Positions 19,333 through 29,096 of a stretch of 64,000 nt of DNA are shown here, in pieces. Position numbers and translations under genes: made by a program. The notes below the pieces were generated by a model. It was not told the DNA's origin and did no database searches. It saw only the letters and a program-made list of their open reading frames with translations. Source of the DNA: Polynucleobacter sp. AP-Latsch-80-C2 (GTDB taxonomy: Bacteria; Pseudomonadota; Gammaproteobacteria; Burkholderiales; Burkholderiaceae); assembly GCF_018882185.1 (NCBI RefSeq), contig NZ_JACVOY010000006.1, positions 62,001 through 126,000 of the forward strand. The letters run 5' to 3'. The stretch's first letter is position 1, and each line of letters opens with the position of its first letter.

Positions 19333-20385
19333 TTAAACAACAATAGTTTGAGGTGCGTCTTTAGGACGATCTACCACTTCACCAACTGTCCATGCTTTTA
19401 AGCCTTGTGCAGTCAATGATTTGATTGCTGTATCTGCTTGGTCAGGAGACACAATCACCACCATACCAATACCGCAGTTAAATACGCGGACCATCTCAGC
19501 ATCAGCTACACCACCCTTCATTTGTAACCAACGGAAGAGTTCTGGCATTTGCCAGCTGTCGCGATGCAAAACAGCTTGGGTATTTTCTGGGAGAACACGT
19601 GGAACGTTATCTACCAAGCCACCACCAGTAATGTGCGCCATTCCCTTGACGTCAATTTCTGAAATCAACTTTAAGAGTGGCTTTACATAAATTTCGGTTG
19701 GCGCCATCACGACATCACCGAGAGGGCGACCACCTAAGTCATCACTCGGCTTAGCACCAGCGCGCTCAATAATTTTTCGGACTAAAGAGTAACCATTGGA
19801 ATGTGCGCCACTGGAACCGATTGCCAAGATGGTGTCGCCGGGAACAATGCGAGCACCAGTAATAATTTTGGATTTCTCAACTGCGCCCACCGCAAAACCG
19901 GCTAAGTCATATTCCCCTGGTGGATACATGCCAGGCATTTCAGCAGTTTCGCCACCAATCAATGCGCAACCAGACAATTCGCAACCCTTAGCAATACCAC
20001 CAACAACCGTGGCAGCAGTATCGACGGTCAATTTTCCGCATGCGAAGTAATCCAAGAAAAAGAGGGGCTCAGCACCTTGGACCAAAATGTCGTTCACACT
20101 CATGGCAACCAAGTCCTGGCCGATGGTGTCATGACGATTCCATTCAAAGGCCAAACGAAGTTTTGTTCCCACCCCATCTGTGCCAGAAACCAAAACAGGC
20201 TCTTTATAACGCTTAGGCACCTCAAAAAGCGCTCCGAAGCCACCAATACCCGCTAAAACACCTTCCCGCATGGTTTTCTTAGCCAAGGGCTTGATGCGGT
20301 CGACCAAGTCATCTCCAGCGTCTATATCGACACCAGCGTCACGGTAGGAAAGGCCTTTTGATGGCGAATTGCTTGAAGAAGTCAT
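19333..20385 (-). CDS. purM: phosphoribosylformylglycinamidine cyclo-ligase (AIR synthetase)
   Basis: Closes the imidazole ring to give 5-aminoimidazole ribonucleotide in purine synthesis. It has 350 residues, normal length. Landmarks are [16 protein letters not shown] at the N terminus, the [14 protein letters not shown] phosphate-binding region, [31 protein letters not shown] and [16 protein letters not shown]. The start lies close to the divergent permease gene (about 70 bases between start codons), so both promoters share that short stretch. Confidence 0.97.
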   Translation of the reverse strand: MTSSSNSPSKGLSYRDAGVDIDAGDDLVDRIKPLAKKTMREGVLAGIGGFGALFEVPKRYKEPVLVSGTDGVGTKLRLAFEWNRHDTIGQDLVAMSVNDILVQGAEPLFFLDYFACGKLTVDTAATVVGGIAKGCELSGCALIGGETAEMPGMYPPGEYDLAGFAVGAVEKSKIITGARIVPGDTILAIGSSGAHSNGYSLVRKIIERAGAKPSDDLGGRPLGDVVMAPTEIYVKPLLKLISEIDVKGMAHITGGGLVDNVPRVLPENTQAVLHRDSWQMPELFRWLQMKGGVADAEMVRVFNCGIGMVVIVSPDQADTAIKSLTAQGLKAWTVGEVVDRPKDAPQTIVV

Positions 20386-20456
20386 ATTTGAGTCGGAATT
20401 TAGTAAAAAATGCTACCGGGTCAGTAGAATCATTGAATTCTAGAGGATTACAAGCA

Positions 20457-21446
20457 ATGGCTGAAATTTTTACCCCTTTTCTCGCGGCATTCATTCTGGC
20501 GTACGTCCTACGCCCTGTTTGCCTGTGGCTTGAGAGCCATCGCATCCCACGGGCACTGGCCGCCCTGATTTCCATGCTGATTGGCCTAGGGCTCATTTTT
20601 TTCATTTTCAGCCTGCTGATCAGCCTTCTCAAATATGAGATCCCGCTGATCAAAACCCAACTTCCAGAATGGATTGCTAACACTCAGTCTTGGCTTAGCC
20701 CAAAACTAGAGCAACTCCATATGAATATAGACTGGAGCACCCTTAAGGCGAACGTCACTCACAAAATTACCGAGCACATTAACGATAACGCCGATGCACT
20801 CATGAATTCGACTATCGAAACCGTGCTCGTATCAGGCAGTTCGGTGATTGCAGGATTTGTTAATGCGGTCTTGATTATTTTTGTCATGTTTTATCTACTC
20901 ATCGATTGGGATCAATTTTTTGCCCTCATAAAAAAAGTGGTTCCAAATCGCGCGCAAGAAACTGTGCATCACCTGGCGATGCACACCGATGGTTTGTTAT
21001 CGCAATACTTGCGTGGCATGTTGATTGTGATTTCCATCATGGCCATTTTCTATAGCGCCGGTCTAAGCTTGATTGGTGTAAAAGGTGCTGCGGCGCTCGG
21101 CGTATTTACTGCAATCATGATCATCATCCCTTATGTTGGTATCACTATTGGTTTGACGCTATCCACGCTTTCTGCGCTTCTGCAATTTGGCCCAGGCCCT
21201 GAAATTCTGGGTGTATTGGCCCTCTTTGGACTTGGCCAATTTCTTGAAGGCTTTTTCTTAACCCCCCGTTTGGTAGGCGAGCGCATTGGCCTGCATCCTG
21301 TTGGCGTGTTATTTGCTTTGCTATTTTTTGGCAAGTTATTTGGATTCTTTGGAGTGCTACTAGCGCTGCCAATCAGCGCCGTTAGTATGGTCTTAGTTCA
21401 ATACGCTTGGTCTCTCTATACGCAAAGCTCTTGGTATCAAAAGTAG
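20457..21446 (+). CDS. AI-2E/PerM family membrane permease, short N terminus
   Basis: Inner-membrane protein of the AI-2E transporter (PerM/YdgG-like) family. The conserved TPFLAAFILAYVLRP, the VMFYLLIDWDQF block, and the C-terminal ILGVLALFGLGQFLEGFFLTPRLVGERIGLHPV signature region are present. I choose the ATG at 20457 (AGAGG 10 bases upstream, 329 residues); a start at 20358 would overlap purM and add polar residues only. Relatives usually have one more hydrophobic helix before TPFLAAF, and it is absent in this frame. The substrate is unknown; AI-2 export is documented for few members. The role here is not inferable. Confidence 0.85.
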   Translation: MAEIFTPFLAAFILAYVLRPVCLWLESHRIPRALAALISMLIGLGLIFFIFSLLISLLKYEIPLIKTQLPEWIANTQSWLSPKLEQLHMNIDWSTLKANVTHKITEHINDNADALMNSTIETVLVSGSSVIAGFVNAVLIIFVMFYLLIDWDQFFALIKKVVPNRAQETVHHLAMHTDGLLSQYLRGMLIVISIMAIFYSAGLSLIGVKGAAALGVFTAIMIIIPYVGITIGLTLSTLSALLQFGPGPEILGVLALFGLGQFLEGFFLTPRLVGERIGLHPVGVLFALLFFGKLFGFFGVLLALPISAVSMVLVQYAWSLYTQSSWYQK

Positions 21447-21457
21447 ATTTCGTTGTA

Positions 21458-22210
21458 ATGAATAAAACCCCGCTGCCAAAACAATTTGCTCTAGACCTAA
21501 GTCATACTCCCAAAGCAAGTCTAGAAAACTATCTACCAGGAAAAGATCTGGCCTTGATCTCTAGCTTGCAAGACTTAAGTAAGTCCTGGCAGCAAGCGAG
21601 CAATACTCACACTCACCCTCTGAATCAGCGTTGGATGTATTGGTGGGGCCCAGCAGGATCTGGACGCACGCACTTACTAGAAGCAATTGCAAATGCTGCC
21701 GCCGACGCTGGTATTAAGGCCTTTTGTTTAAGTCCTCAAGAGCCTGCATCTTGGGTGCGCCTAGAAGAAAATATGGCTGCTTTAGCCTCTAGCGATAGCC
21801 CTTCGGTGATTACCGCAGATGATGTTGATCGCCTCGATGAGCGCTTGGTTGGAGCACTCTTTCGGATACTCAATGGGGTGCAAGCGAGCAAAGCTATTCA
21901 TATATTTATGGCGGGTAAAGCTGCCCCAGCAGCCTTAGAACTCAGAGAAGATCTACGCACCCGTCTAGCCTGGGGTCTGGTATTTCAGACAGAGTTATTA
22001 GACGATGATGCGAAAATACAAGCCTTGGAACAAGCAGCAGGAGCACGCGGCCTAGTGCTATCACCAGATGTTTTACCTTGGCTACTGAGCCGCTTCTATC
22101 GTGATATGCCGAATTTGATGGCCCTAATTGATGCTTTAGATGCTTATTCTCTAGAAACAAAACGTGCTGTAACCTTGCCCCTAGTGCGCGAGCTCTTGCA
22201 GCCAAAATAA
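21458..22210 (+). CDS. hda: DnaA regulatory inactivator Hda-like AAA+ protein
   Basis: DnaA-related ATPase; in E. coli Hda binds the sliding clamp and promotes hydrolysis of DnaA-bound ATP after initiation. It has 250 residues. The N-terminal KQFALDL matches the Hda clamp-binding region (QxxL type). The nucleotide loop reads GPAGSGRTHLLEA, with Arg in place of the Walker Lys, also seen in E. coli Hda. ITADDVDRLDE and RTRLAWGLVF follow. It lacks the DNA-binding domain of DnaA. The start at 21458 is chosen over 21407, which overlaps the permease gene. A HAD gene follows 18 bases later. Confidence 0.9.
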   Translation: MNKTPLPKQFALDLSHTPKASLENYLPGKDLALISSLQDLSKSWQQASNTHTHPLNQRWMYWWGPAGSGRTHLLEAIANAAADAGIKAFCLSPQEPASWVRLEENMAALASSDSPSVITADDVDRLDERLVGALFRILNGVQASKAIHIFMAGKAAPAALELREDLRTRLAWGLVFQTELLDDDAKIQALEQAAGARGLVLSPDVLPWLLSRFYRDMPNLMALIDALDAYSLETKRAVTLPLVRELLQPK

Positions 22211-22228
22211 TTTATTAAAGATTCATTT

Positions 22229-22909
22229 GTGACCCAATTAGCCCTGTTCGATTTAGATCACACCCTCTTACCCTGCGATAGCGATTACGAATGGGGTCAA
22301 TTTCTGGCGCGCATTGGTGTGGTAGACAGCGAGTACTACGCGAAACAAAACGAACGCTTCTATCAAGACTACAAAGACGGTAAGCTAGATATTCAAGAAT
22401 TCTTACGCTTTGCTTTAAAGCCCCTATCTGAACATTCCCGTGAGCAACTTAAAGAGTGGCACGATGCCTTCATGAAAGAAGTTATTAACGGGCAATTACG
22501 CCAACAAGCGATTGATCTAGTGAAACGCCACCAAGATGCAGGCGACCTATGTTGTGTAATCACTGCTACTAATAGCTTTGTGACCCGCCCGATTGTGGAG
22601 AGTTTTGGGATTGAGCACTTAATAGCCACCGAACCCGCAACCGCCACCAATCACCCTCTCGCCAGCTTCACAGGCGAGGTGCAAGGCATTCCCAATTTCA
22701 GGGAAGGCAAAATTAGTAATTTGCATGACTGGCTAGCCGCTAGAAAACTTGCCCTAGATACTTTGCCACGTAGTTATTTTTATTCGGATTCGATGAATGA
22801 TCTTCCATTATTAGAAAAGGTCAGCCATCCTATCGCCACCAATCCCGATGATCGTTTGCGCAGTGAAGCTCAAAAACGCAATTGGCCTATTCTTGAGTTA
22901 TTCGCATGA
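22229..22909 (+). CDS. HAD-superfamily subfamily IB phosphatase
   Basis: A 226-residue phosphoserine-phosphatase-like hydrolase. Motif I is FDLDHTLLP (nucleophile Asp at residue 8), motif II TATNSF near 110, and motif III/IV SYFYSDSMNDLPLLEKV near 190. Bacterial IB members act on small phosphorylated metabolites; no specific substrate can be assigned. It starts at a GTG with only a weak ribosome site and overlaps pcnB by ATGA (22906-22909), so it is translationally coupled to it. The hda-HAD-pcnB order recurs in this bacterial order. Confidence 0.87.
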   Translation: MTQLALFDLDHTLLPCDSDYEWGQFLARIGVVDSEYYAKQNERFYQDYKDGKLDIQEFLRFALKPLSEHSREQLKEWHDAFMKEVINGQLRQQAIDLVKRHQDAGDLCCVITATNSFVTRPIVESFGIEHLIATEPATATNHPLASFTGEVQGIPNFREGKISNLHDWLAARKLALDTLPRSYFYSDSMNDLPLLEKVSHPIATNPDDRLRSEAQKRNWPILELFA

Positions 22910-24315
22910 TCACTAAATTTATTAAACGCATCTTGCGTCGTGACCCTATGGTCCAACACACGCAAGCAAACAATACTGGCGCACCTAAGCGAATTCCTAA
23001 AAAAACCCATCGAATTGATCCGCACCTCCTTTCTAAAAATGCGGTAAAGGTCACACATACCCTGCAACAAGCTGGTTATGAAGCATTTATCGTAGGTGGT
23101 GCAGTACGGGATTTGGTTCTAGGTATAGGCCCAAAAGATTTTGATGTGGCGACCAACGCAACTCCCGATCAAGTACAAAAACTGTTTCGTAAAGCACGTT
23201 TAATTGGGCGTCGCTTTCAAATCGTTCACGTGACCTTTTTTGGTAAGGGCCATCCAGAAATCATTGAGGTTTCGACCTTTAGGGCCTTGCTGGATAACGC
23301 TGGTGACCATGTTGCAGAAAGCGGACGCATTCTGCGTGATAACGTCTGGGGTTCTCAGGGTGAAGATGCTGCACGACGCGATTTCAGTATCAATGCTATG
23401 TACTACGACCCTTCTTCTGAAACCGTACTCGATTATCACGGCGGTATGGCTGATATTCAGAAAAAGACTTTACGGATGATTGGTGATCCTACTAAGCGTT
23501 ATCGCGAAGATCCAATTCGCATGCTCAGAGCAATTCGCTTTGCCGCTAAAACAGGCTTTACTTTAGAGACTGCTACACGTGCGCCGATCGCTAAATTAAG
23601 CGCCTTATTGCAGGATGTTCCAGCGGCGCGTTTGTTTGATGAAATCATCAAGCTTTTGATGTCCGGTTATTCCTGGGCTGCTATTCAGGGTCTACGCGAG
23701 GCGGGCTTGCATCACGGCGTCTTGCCTTTGCTAGATCATATTCTGGATAGTGGTGAAGGCTCTAAAGATGCCAATCATTTTGTTAAGTTAGCGCTTGCAA
23801 ATACAGATCAACGCATCCAATCTGGCAAAAGTGTCTCGGCAGGATTCTTGTTTGCCACACTGCTTTGGCCTGATCTCCTGAAAAATTGGAATGCCAATAT
23901 AGCCAAAGGGATGTCCAACTTGCCTGCACTTCAAGATGCTATGGACGATACGATTGCTACTCAAAGCAGTGGTATGGTCATCCAGCGTCGCTTTGAAAGT
24001 GATATGCGTGAAATTTGGTCTATGCAGCCCCGTTTTGAGAAACGTGTAGGCCGTTACCCCTATCGCCTCATTGAATCCCCTCGCTTCAGAGCGGGTTATG
24101 ACTTCCTACTTCTGCGTTGCGGAACTGGTGAAAAAGACCCTGCTCTAGGACAGTGGTGGACCGACTTTATTGCCACCGACCCTGATGGACAGGACGCTTT
24201 AATGGCTAGCGCCAAAAATGCCGTTGGTAATAGCGCCTCCCCAGCCAAACGACGTCGTCGCCGTAAACCAAAATCCGCCACACCAGAAACCCCTTCCATG
24301 GGCGAGCCAAGCTAA
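22906..24315 (+). CDS. pcnB: poly(A) polymerase I
   Basis: Adds 3' poly(A) tails that mark RNAs for decay. It has 469 residues. The nucleotidyltransferase core is FIVGGAVRDLVLGIGPKDFD with the catalytic Asp pair (about residues 60-80), then RRDFSINAMYYD and the RMLRAIRFAAK domain that separates it from CCA-adding enzymes by context. The C-terminal 40 residues are strongly basic (AKRRRRRKPKSA), as is common for PcnB and likely an RNA-binding tail. A CCA-adding enzyme is the alternative; the basic tail and folK neighbour support PcnB. Confidence 0.92.
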   Translation: MITKFIKRILRRDPMVQHTQANNTGAPKRIPKKTHRIDPHLLSKNAVKVTHTLQQAGYEAFIVGGAVRDLVLGIGPKDFDVATNATPDQVQKLFRKARLIGRRFQIVHVTFFGKGHPEIIEVSTFRALLDNAGDHVAESGRILRDNVWGSQGEDAARRDFSINAMYYDPSSETVLDYHGGMADIQKKTLRMIGDPTKRYREDPIRMLRAIRFAAKTGFTLETATRAPIAKLSALLQDVPAARLFDEIIKLLMSGYSWAAIQGLREAGLHHGVLPLLDHILDSGEGSKDANHFVKLALANTDQRIQSGKSVSAGFLFATLLWPDLLKNWNANIAKGMSNLPALQDAMDDTIATQSSGMVIQRRFESDMREIWSMQPRFEKRVGRYPYRLIESPRFRAGYDFLLLRCGTGEKDPALGQWWTDFIATDPDGQDALMASAKNAVGNSASPAKRRRRRKPKSATPETPSMGEPS

Positions 24316-24367
24316 GCACGTTTCCAAAATTTTCTGTAAAGTAGTTTCATCACAGATTCGGAATCGT

Positions 24368-24895
24368 ATGGCACGTGCTTATATTGGATTTGGCGGCAAC
24401 ATTGGCGATACGCGTCAGCTCATCACTGACGCCATCATCTGCCTTGCGCAACGCTGCGAATTACAAATTCTAGCTAAAAGCTGTTTTTATCAAAGCGCGC
24501 CCGTTGAAGCTGCTGGCGGCGACTACATAAACGCCGTTATTGAAATTGATACCCAGCTGTCACCCTATGGTCTTTTGCACGTATGCCAAGCAGTGGAGCA
24601 AGAATTTGGTCGTGAACGCCCTTATACCAATGCGCCCCGTACATTAGATCTTGATATTCTTTCTTTTGAAGGCGTAACTCAAAATGAAACTGAGCTCATG
24701 CTGCCGCACCCTAGAATTACCGAGCGATCATTTGTACTGCTCCCCCTCTTAGAAATTGCTCCCGATTTTTTCCTTCCTGATTTTGGGGAATTAAAGGCTT
24801 ATTTGCCTAAAGTAGCGCACCAGCGCATTGACAAACTCCCCTGCCGCAACTGCAATTGCGGGGAAAAACCGGTTTATAGCCAATCGGCGCATTAA
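24368..24895 (+). CDS. folK: 2-amino-4-hydroxy-6-hydroxymethyldihydropteridine pyrophosphokinase
   Basis: HPPK transfers pyrophosphate from ATP to the pterin in folate synthesis. The ATG at 24368 gives 175 residues; GGAA lies 5 bases upstream. Motifs are YIGFGGNIGD, PVEAAGGDYINAVIEI, FGRERPYTNAPRTLDLDIL and LPHPRITERSFVL. The tail CRNCNCG adds a few cysteines not part of the family core. pcnB-folK-panB is a common betaproteobacterial gene order. Confidence 0.95.
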   Translation: MARAYIGFGGNIGDTRQLITDAIICLAQRCELQILAKSCFYQSAPVEAAGGDYINAVIEIDTQLSPYGLLHVCQAVEQEFGRERPYTNAPRTLDLDILSFEGVTQNETELMLPHPRITERSFVLLPLLEIAPDFFLPDFGELKAYLPKVAHQRIDKLPCRNCNCGEKPVYSQSAH

Positions 24896-24912
24896 TTCAT
24901 TAAACTCACGCC

Positions 24913-25731
24913 ATGGGTTACTTACAGGGCGATAAGCCAATCTCGATTACGAAGCTCCTCTCAATGCATGCTGAGAGGGAGAAAATTACGATGCTGACGG
25001 CATATGACTCCACAATGTCAGCACTACTCAATCGCTGCGGCATTGAAGTCATTCTGATTGGTGATTCATTGGGCAATGTCATTCAAGGACAAACCAGCAC
25101 TACCCCGGTAACGATTGAGCAGATGGCTTACCACACCACTTGTGTGACACGGGCTAACTCACATGCCTTCTTAATTGCGGATTTACCCTTTGCTAGCTAT
25201 GGCGATCCTGTGCAAGCCCTAGAGTCTGCTGCTGAACTGATGCGCGCTGGCGCTGACATGGTCAAGCTGGAAGGTGGCGGTCCTTGGCAAGTTGAAATTA
25301 TTCAGTATTTAGTAGAGCGCAGCGTTCCAGTGTGTGCTCATCTTGGCTTACTCCCCCAATCAGTCCATCTTTTGGGTGGCTATAAGGTACAAGGCAAATC
25401 TAAGGATTCAGCCAGCATCATGCTCGAGCAAGCGCTTGCTTGCCAACATGCCGGTGCGCAAATGGTTGTGCTTGAAGCTATTCCCTCATCCCTGGGCGAA
25501 AGAATTACTGCCGAACTGCATATTCCTACTATTGGAATTGGTGCAGGCCCAGATTGTTCTGGTCAAGTATTAGTACTGCAAGATATGTTGGGGATCAGCC
25601 CAGGCAAGCCGCCGAAGTTTGTAAAGAACTTCATGGATGGCCAGCACTCTATCGAGGCTGCGATCAAAGCTTACGTCAGAGAAGTGAAGTCCGGGAAGTT
25701 TCCCGGACCCGAATACGGCTTTGCTGGCTAA
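24913..25731 (+). CDS. panB: 3-methyl-2-oxobutanoate hydroxymethyltransferase
   Basis: First committed step of pantothenate synthesis: transfers a hydroxymethyl group from methylene-tetrahydrofolate to ketoisovalerate. It has 272 residues. Signatures are [26 protein letters not shown], the [11 protein letters not shown] strand, [17 protein letters not shown] and [15 protein letters not shown]. folK just upstream supplies the folate side. TAAACT (24901-24906) ends 6 bases before the ATG with no Shine-Dalgarno, a leaderless candidate. A strong hairpin lies inside the 3' end (25689-25708). Confidence 0.96.
   Translation: MGYLQGDKPISITKLLSMHAEREKITMLTAYDSTMSALLNRCGIEVILIGDSLGNVIQGQTSTTPVTIEQMAYHTTCVTRANSHAFLIADLPFASYGDPVQALESAAELMRAGADMVKLEGGGPWQVEIIQYLVERSVPVCAHLGLLPQSVHLLGGYKVQGKSKDSASIMLEQALACQHAGAQMVVLEAIPSSLGERITAELHIPTIGIGAGPDCSGQVLVLQDMLGISPGKPPKFVKNFMDGQHSIEAAIKAYVREVKSGKFPGPEYGFAG
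25689..25708. repeat. perfect inverted repeat inside the 3' end of panB
   Basis: GTCCGGGA (25689-25696) and TCCCGGAC (25701-25708) with a 4-base loop, about 25 bases before the panB stop and close to the converging dnaJ stop. No T-run follows on either strand, so it is not a classical terminator, but it may protect 3' ends. Confidence 0.6.
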
Positions 25732-25737
25732 CAGCGC

Positions 25738-26874
25738 TTAACTAAAAAAACTTTTTACGCCATCAAACCAACCCTTTTGTTGAGGGCTGTGTTTATCGCC
25801 CCCAGACTTCAGGCTGTCATCAAATTTCTGTAGCAATTTTCTCTGCTCATCTGTCAGCTTGATCGGTGTCTCTACTAAGACGTGAACAAACAGATCGCCC
25901 ACTAAAGATGAGCGTAAGCCTTTAATTCCTTTATTGCGTAAGCGGAATGTCTTACCAGTTTGCGTGCCCTCTGGAATCGGAAACTCTACACGACCCGATA
26001 AAGTAGGCACTTCAATTTCTCCACCAATCGTTGCAGTTGCAAACGAGATTGGCATTTGCACATGCAGATCACTGCCATCACGCTCGAACACCTTGTGTGG
26101 CTTCACGCGAACTTCTACATAGAGATCACCGGATGGACCGCCATTAATGCCAGGCTCACCATTACCAACAGAGCGCACGCGCATGCCATCATCAATACCG
26201 GCTGGTATTTTGATCTCAAGGGTTTTTTGTTCTTTATGTTTACCGCTGCCATGGCAAGTTTTGCATGGCTTAGGAATGTACTCGCCGGTGCCGCGGCACT
26301 TAGGACAAGTTTGCTGCATGGAGAAGAAGCCTTGCTGCACACGGACTTGACCATGCCCATCACAGGTCGTGCATTTTTCTGCCTTGCTGCCTGGCTCAGC
26401 ACCAGTGCCGTGACAAGGCTTGCAATTACTCCAGCTTGGTACCCGAATTTGGGTGGTGTATCCATCGGCAGCTTGTTCTAAGCTGATATCCATGTTGTAG
26501 CGTAGGTCAGCACCCTTGTAGACTTGCGGACCGCCATGACGGCCGCCACCTTGACCAAAAATATCACCGAAGATATCGCCAAAGGCATCAGCAAATCCAC
26601 CGCCACCACCAAAACCACCGCCGCCGAAGCCACCCATGGATGGATCTACCCCAGCATGACCATATTGATCATAAGCAGCACGCTTATTCGGATCCGTAAG
26701 TGTTTCGTAGGCTTCTTTAACTTCTTTAAATTGAGCCTCGGATGTTTTGCTATCGGGATTGCGATCAGGATGATGCTTCATCGCCATCTTGCGATAGGCT
26801 TTTTTTAGTTCTTCATCGCTGGCACCTTTTGCTACACCAAGCACTTCGTAATAATCGCGTTTACTTTTAGGCAC
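25738..26874 (-). CDS. dnaJ: chaperone DnaJ
   Basis: Hsp40 co-chaperone that loads substrates onto DnaK and stimulates its ATPase. It has 378 residues. The J domain carries HPD in [11 protein letters not shown] (about residue 33), a Gly/Phe-rich linker follows (about 75-110), then four CxxCxGxG zinc repeats ([32 protein letters not shown]) and the substrate-binding C domain. Translation starts at a GTG at 26874 with AGAGGA 7 bases upstream. It is 100 bases downstream of dnaK, with a hairpin in the gap. Confidence 0.97.
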   Translation of the reverse strand: MPKSKRDYYEVLGVAKGASDEELKKAYRKMAMKHHPDRNPDSKTSEAQFKEVKEAYETLTDPNKRAAYDQYGHAGVDPSMGGFGGGGFGGGGGFADAFGDIFGDIFGQGGGRHGGPQVYKGADLRYNMDISLEQAADGYTTQIRVPSWSNCKPCHGTGAEPGSKAEKCTTCDGHGQVRVQQGFFSMQQTCPKCRGTGEYIPKPCKTCHGSGKHKEQKTLEIKIPAGIDDGMRVRSVGNGEPGINGGPSGDLYVEVRVKPHKVFERDGSDLHVQMPISFATATIGGEIEVPTLSGRVEFPIPEGTQTGKTFRLRNKGIKGLRSSLVGDLFVHVLVETPIKLTDEQRKLLQKFDDSLKSGGDKHSPQQKGWFDGVKSFFS

Positions 26875-26903
26875 AGCCTATTCCTCTCAACAACCTGAAT
26901 GAC

Positions 26904-26928
26904 ACAAGTCGGCACGAGGCCGACTTGT
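26904..26928 (-). other. hairpin in the dnaK-dnaJ intergenic region
   Basis: Stem ACAAGTCGGC / GCCGACTTGT (26904-26913 with 26919-26928), 5-base loop. No T-run follows on the minus strand, so it may be a processing or stability element tuning dnaJ relative to dnaK rather than a full terminator. Confidence 0.6.
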
Positions 26929-26974
26929 TATTTAAGTACTTCAAAAATACCTTAGTGAAATGTCTGATGAAGAA

Positions 26975-28909
26975 TTATTTCTTATCGTCAACCTCTTTAA
27001 AGTCAGCATCGACAACATCAGCATCGGGAGCTACTCCAGCTGCTGCACCAGGCGCTTCACCAGCGGCAGCGCCACCAGCTTTAGCCTGCTCGGCTGCCAT
27101 CACTTTTTCACCCAACTTCTGACTTGCTTTGCCCAAAGCTTCGGTCTTAGCTTCGATAATGGTTTTATCGCTACCTTTGATGGCTTCGTCCAACTCCTTC
27201 AAGGCCGCTTCGATTGCTTCTTTTTCAGAAGCCTCTAAGCTTGCGCCGTGCTCTTCTAAGGCTTTCTTGGTTGAGTGAGCCAAAGCATCAGCAGTATTGC
27301 GTGCTGTTACCAACTCCAAGGCTTTCTTATCTTCAGCAGCATTGGCTTCAGCATCTTTAACCATGCGCTGGATTTCTTCTTCAGTTAAACCAGAGTTCGC
27401 CTTGATGGTGATCTTGTTTTCTTTACCAGTGGTTTTGTCTTTTGCGGTGACATGCAAAATACCGTTGGCATCAATATCAAAGGTCACTTCAATTTGTGGC
27501 ATGCCACGTTGTGCAGGCGCAATACCTTCGAGGTTAAATTCACCTAACAACTTGTTTGCAACAGCCATCTCACGTTCACCTTGGAAGCACTTGATGGTTA
27601 CCGCAGGCTGATTATCTTCAGCCGTAGAGTAAACCTGTGAATGCTTAGTAGGAATCGTGGTGTTCTTAGGAATCATCTTGGTCATCACGCCACCCAAGGT
27701 TTCGATACCTAATGACAATGGAGTTACGTCCAATAGTAATACGTCTTTGCGATCGCCAGACAATACGGAACCCTGAATTGCAGCGCCAACAGCTACCGCT
27801 TCATCCGGATTAACGTCTTTACGTGGCTCTTTGCCAAAGATTTCTTTTACTTTGTCCTGAACCGCAGGCATACGAGTCTGACCGCCAACCAAAATCACGT
27901 CGTCGATATCAGCGACATTAACGCCAGCATCCTTAATAGCAGTTAAACAAGGACCAGCAGTACGGTTGATCAACTCTTCTACCAATGACTCTAACTTAGC
28001 GCGAGTCAGCTTCAAGTTCAAATGCTTTGGACCGCTAGCGTCAGCCGTCACATAAGGCAAATTGATTTCCGTTTGCTGAGCAGATGACAACTCGATCTTG
28101 GCTTTCTCAGCAGCATCTTTCAAACGCTGCAATGCCAAAACGTCTTTGCTCAAATCAACGCCTTGCTCTTTCTTGAACTCAGCAATGATCCAATCGATGA
28201 TGCGTTGGTCAAAGTCTTCACCACCTAAGAATGTGTCGCCGTTAGTGGAGAGCACTTCGAACTGCTTCTCGCCATCGACGTTTGCAATCTCAATGATGGA
28301 TACGTCAAATGTACCGCCACCCAAGTCATACACCGCAATCTTGCGATCAACCTTGTCTTGCTTGTCTAGACCAAATGCCAATGCAGCAGCGGTTGGCTCG
28401 TTAATGATGCGCTTAACATCCAAACCAGCAATACGGCCAGCATCTTTAGTAGCTTGACGTTGACTGTCATTGAAGTAAGCAGGAACCGTAATCACTGCCT
28501 CAGTGACTTCTTCGCCGAGGTAATCTTCGGCAGTCTTTTTCATCTTGCGCAAAATTTCAGCGGACACCTGTTGTGGTGCCATTTTTTTGTCACGTGCTTC
28601 AACCCAAGCATCACCGTTATCCGCTTGAATAATCGCGTAAGGCATCAGGCCAATATCTTTTTGTACTTCTGGATCTGTAAATTTACGACCCATTAAACGC
28701 TTCACAGCGTAAATGGTGTTTTTAGGATTGGTGACGGACTGACGTTTTGCAGGCGCGCCAACCAATACTTCGCCATCTTCAACATAAGCAATGATGGATG
28801 GTGTTGTGCGACCGCCTTCGGCGTTCTCGACAACTTTAGGTGCATTGTTTTCAACGACTGAAACGCACGAATTGGTGGTTCCTAAGTCGATTCCGATAAT
28901 CTTTCCCAT
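26975..28909 (-). CDS. dnaK: chaperone protein DnaK (Hsp70)
   Basis: ATP-driven chaperone. It has 644 residues. The nucleotide-binding domain starts [11 protein letters not shown], with [15 protein letters not shown] and [12 protein letters not shown]; the hydrophobic linker [18 protein letters not shown] (about residue 390) precedes the substrate domain, and the tail ends in the acidic [15 protein letters not shown] lies 5 bases before the ATG. A sigma-32 promoter sits about 80-105 bases upstream (28987-29014), preceded by the grpE terminator, so dnaK(-dnaJ) forms its own heat-shock unit. Confidence 0.99.
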   Translation of the reverse strand: MGKIIGIDLGTTNSCVSVVENNAPKVVENAEGGRTTPSIIAYVEDGEVLVGAPAKRQSVTNPKNTIYAVKRLMGRKFTDPEVQKDIGLMPYAIIQADNGDAWVEARDKKMAPQQVSAEILRKMKKTAEDYLGEEVTEAVITVPAYFNDSQRQATKDAGRIAGLDVKRIINEPTAAALAFGLDKQDKVDRKIAVYDLGGGTFDVSIIEIANVDGEKQFEVLSTNGDTFLGGEDFDQRIIDWIIAEFKKEQGVDLSKDVLALQRLKDAAEKAKIELSSAQQTEINLPYVTADASGPKHLNLKLTRAKLESLVEELINRTAGPCLTAIKDAGVNVADIDDVILVGGQTRMPAVQDKVKEIFGKEPRKDVNPDEAVAVGAAIQGSVLSGDRKDVLLLDVTPLSLGIETLGGVMTKMIPKNTTIPTKHSQVYSTAEDNQPAVTIKCFQGEREMAVANKLLGEFNLEGIAPAQRGMPQIEVTFDIDANGILHVTAKDKTTGKENKITIKANSGLTEEEIQRMVKDAEANAAEDKKALELVTARNTADALAHSTKKALEEHGASLEASEKEAIEAALKELDEAIKGSDKTIIEAKTEALGKASQKLGEKVMAAEQAKAGGAAAGEAPGAAAGVAPDADVVDADFKEVDDKK

Positions 28910-28986
28910 AATGGCTCCAAAAAATTAAGAACTACCTTGTTTTATTTAAATTCTTCTGTACGGCTATGAATAAATCGATACCCTGT

Positions 28987-29014
28987 AAATGGGGCTCAAA
29001 AAGTAGATTTCAAG
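28987..29014 (-). promoter_or_regulatory. sigma-32 heat-shock promoter of dnaK
   Basis: On the minus strand, CTTGAAA (29014-29008), 13-base spacer, CCCCATTT (28994-28987): a full match to the RpoH consensus. It predicts a leader of about 70 bases for dnaK. Confidence 0.9.
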
Positions 29015-29026
29015 GGCTGAAATAGC

Positions 29027-29052
29027 AAAAAAGGCAGAAATCTGCCTTTTTT
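29027..29052 (-). terminator. intrinsic terminator of grpE
   Basis: AAAAAAGGCAG / CTGCCTTTTTT with a 4-base loop, on the minus strand between grpE and the dnaK promoter. It separates the two heat-shock units. Confidence 0.9.
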
Positions 29053-29096
29053 ATACTTTTTGGGGGTTTTTGAGGGTTTTACCCTCTAAAAAGCCC

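Noticed and set aside
26056..26481. 141-codon open frame on the plus strand opposite dnaJ
   Set aside because: It is antisense to a complete dnaJ, has no ribosome site, and reflects dnaJ codon bias. Similar frames opposite argF, clpA and recN were dismissed for the same reason.
26570..26640. Tandem repeat of Gly-rich codons in dnaJ
   Set aside because: This is the normal Gly/Phe linker of DnaJ, not an independent repeat.
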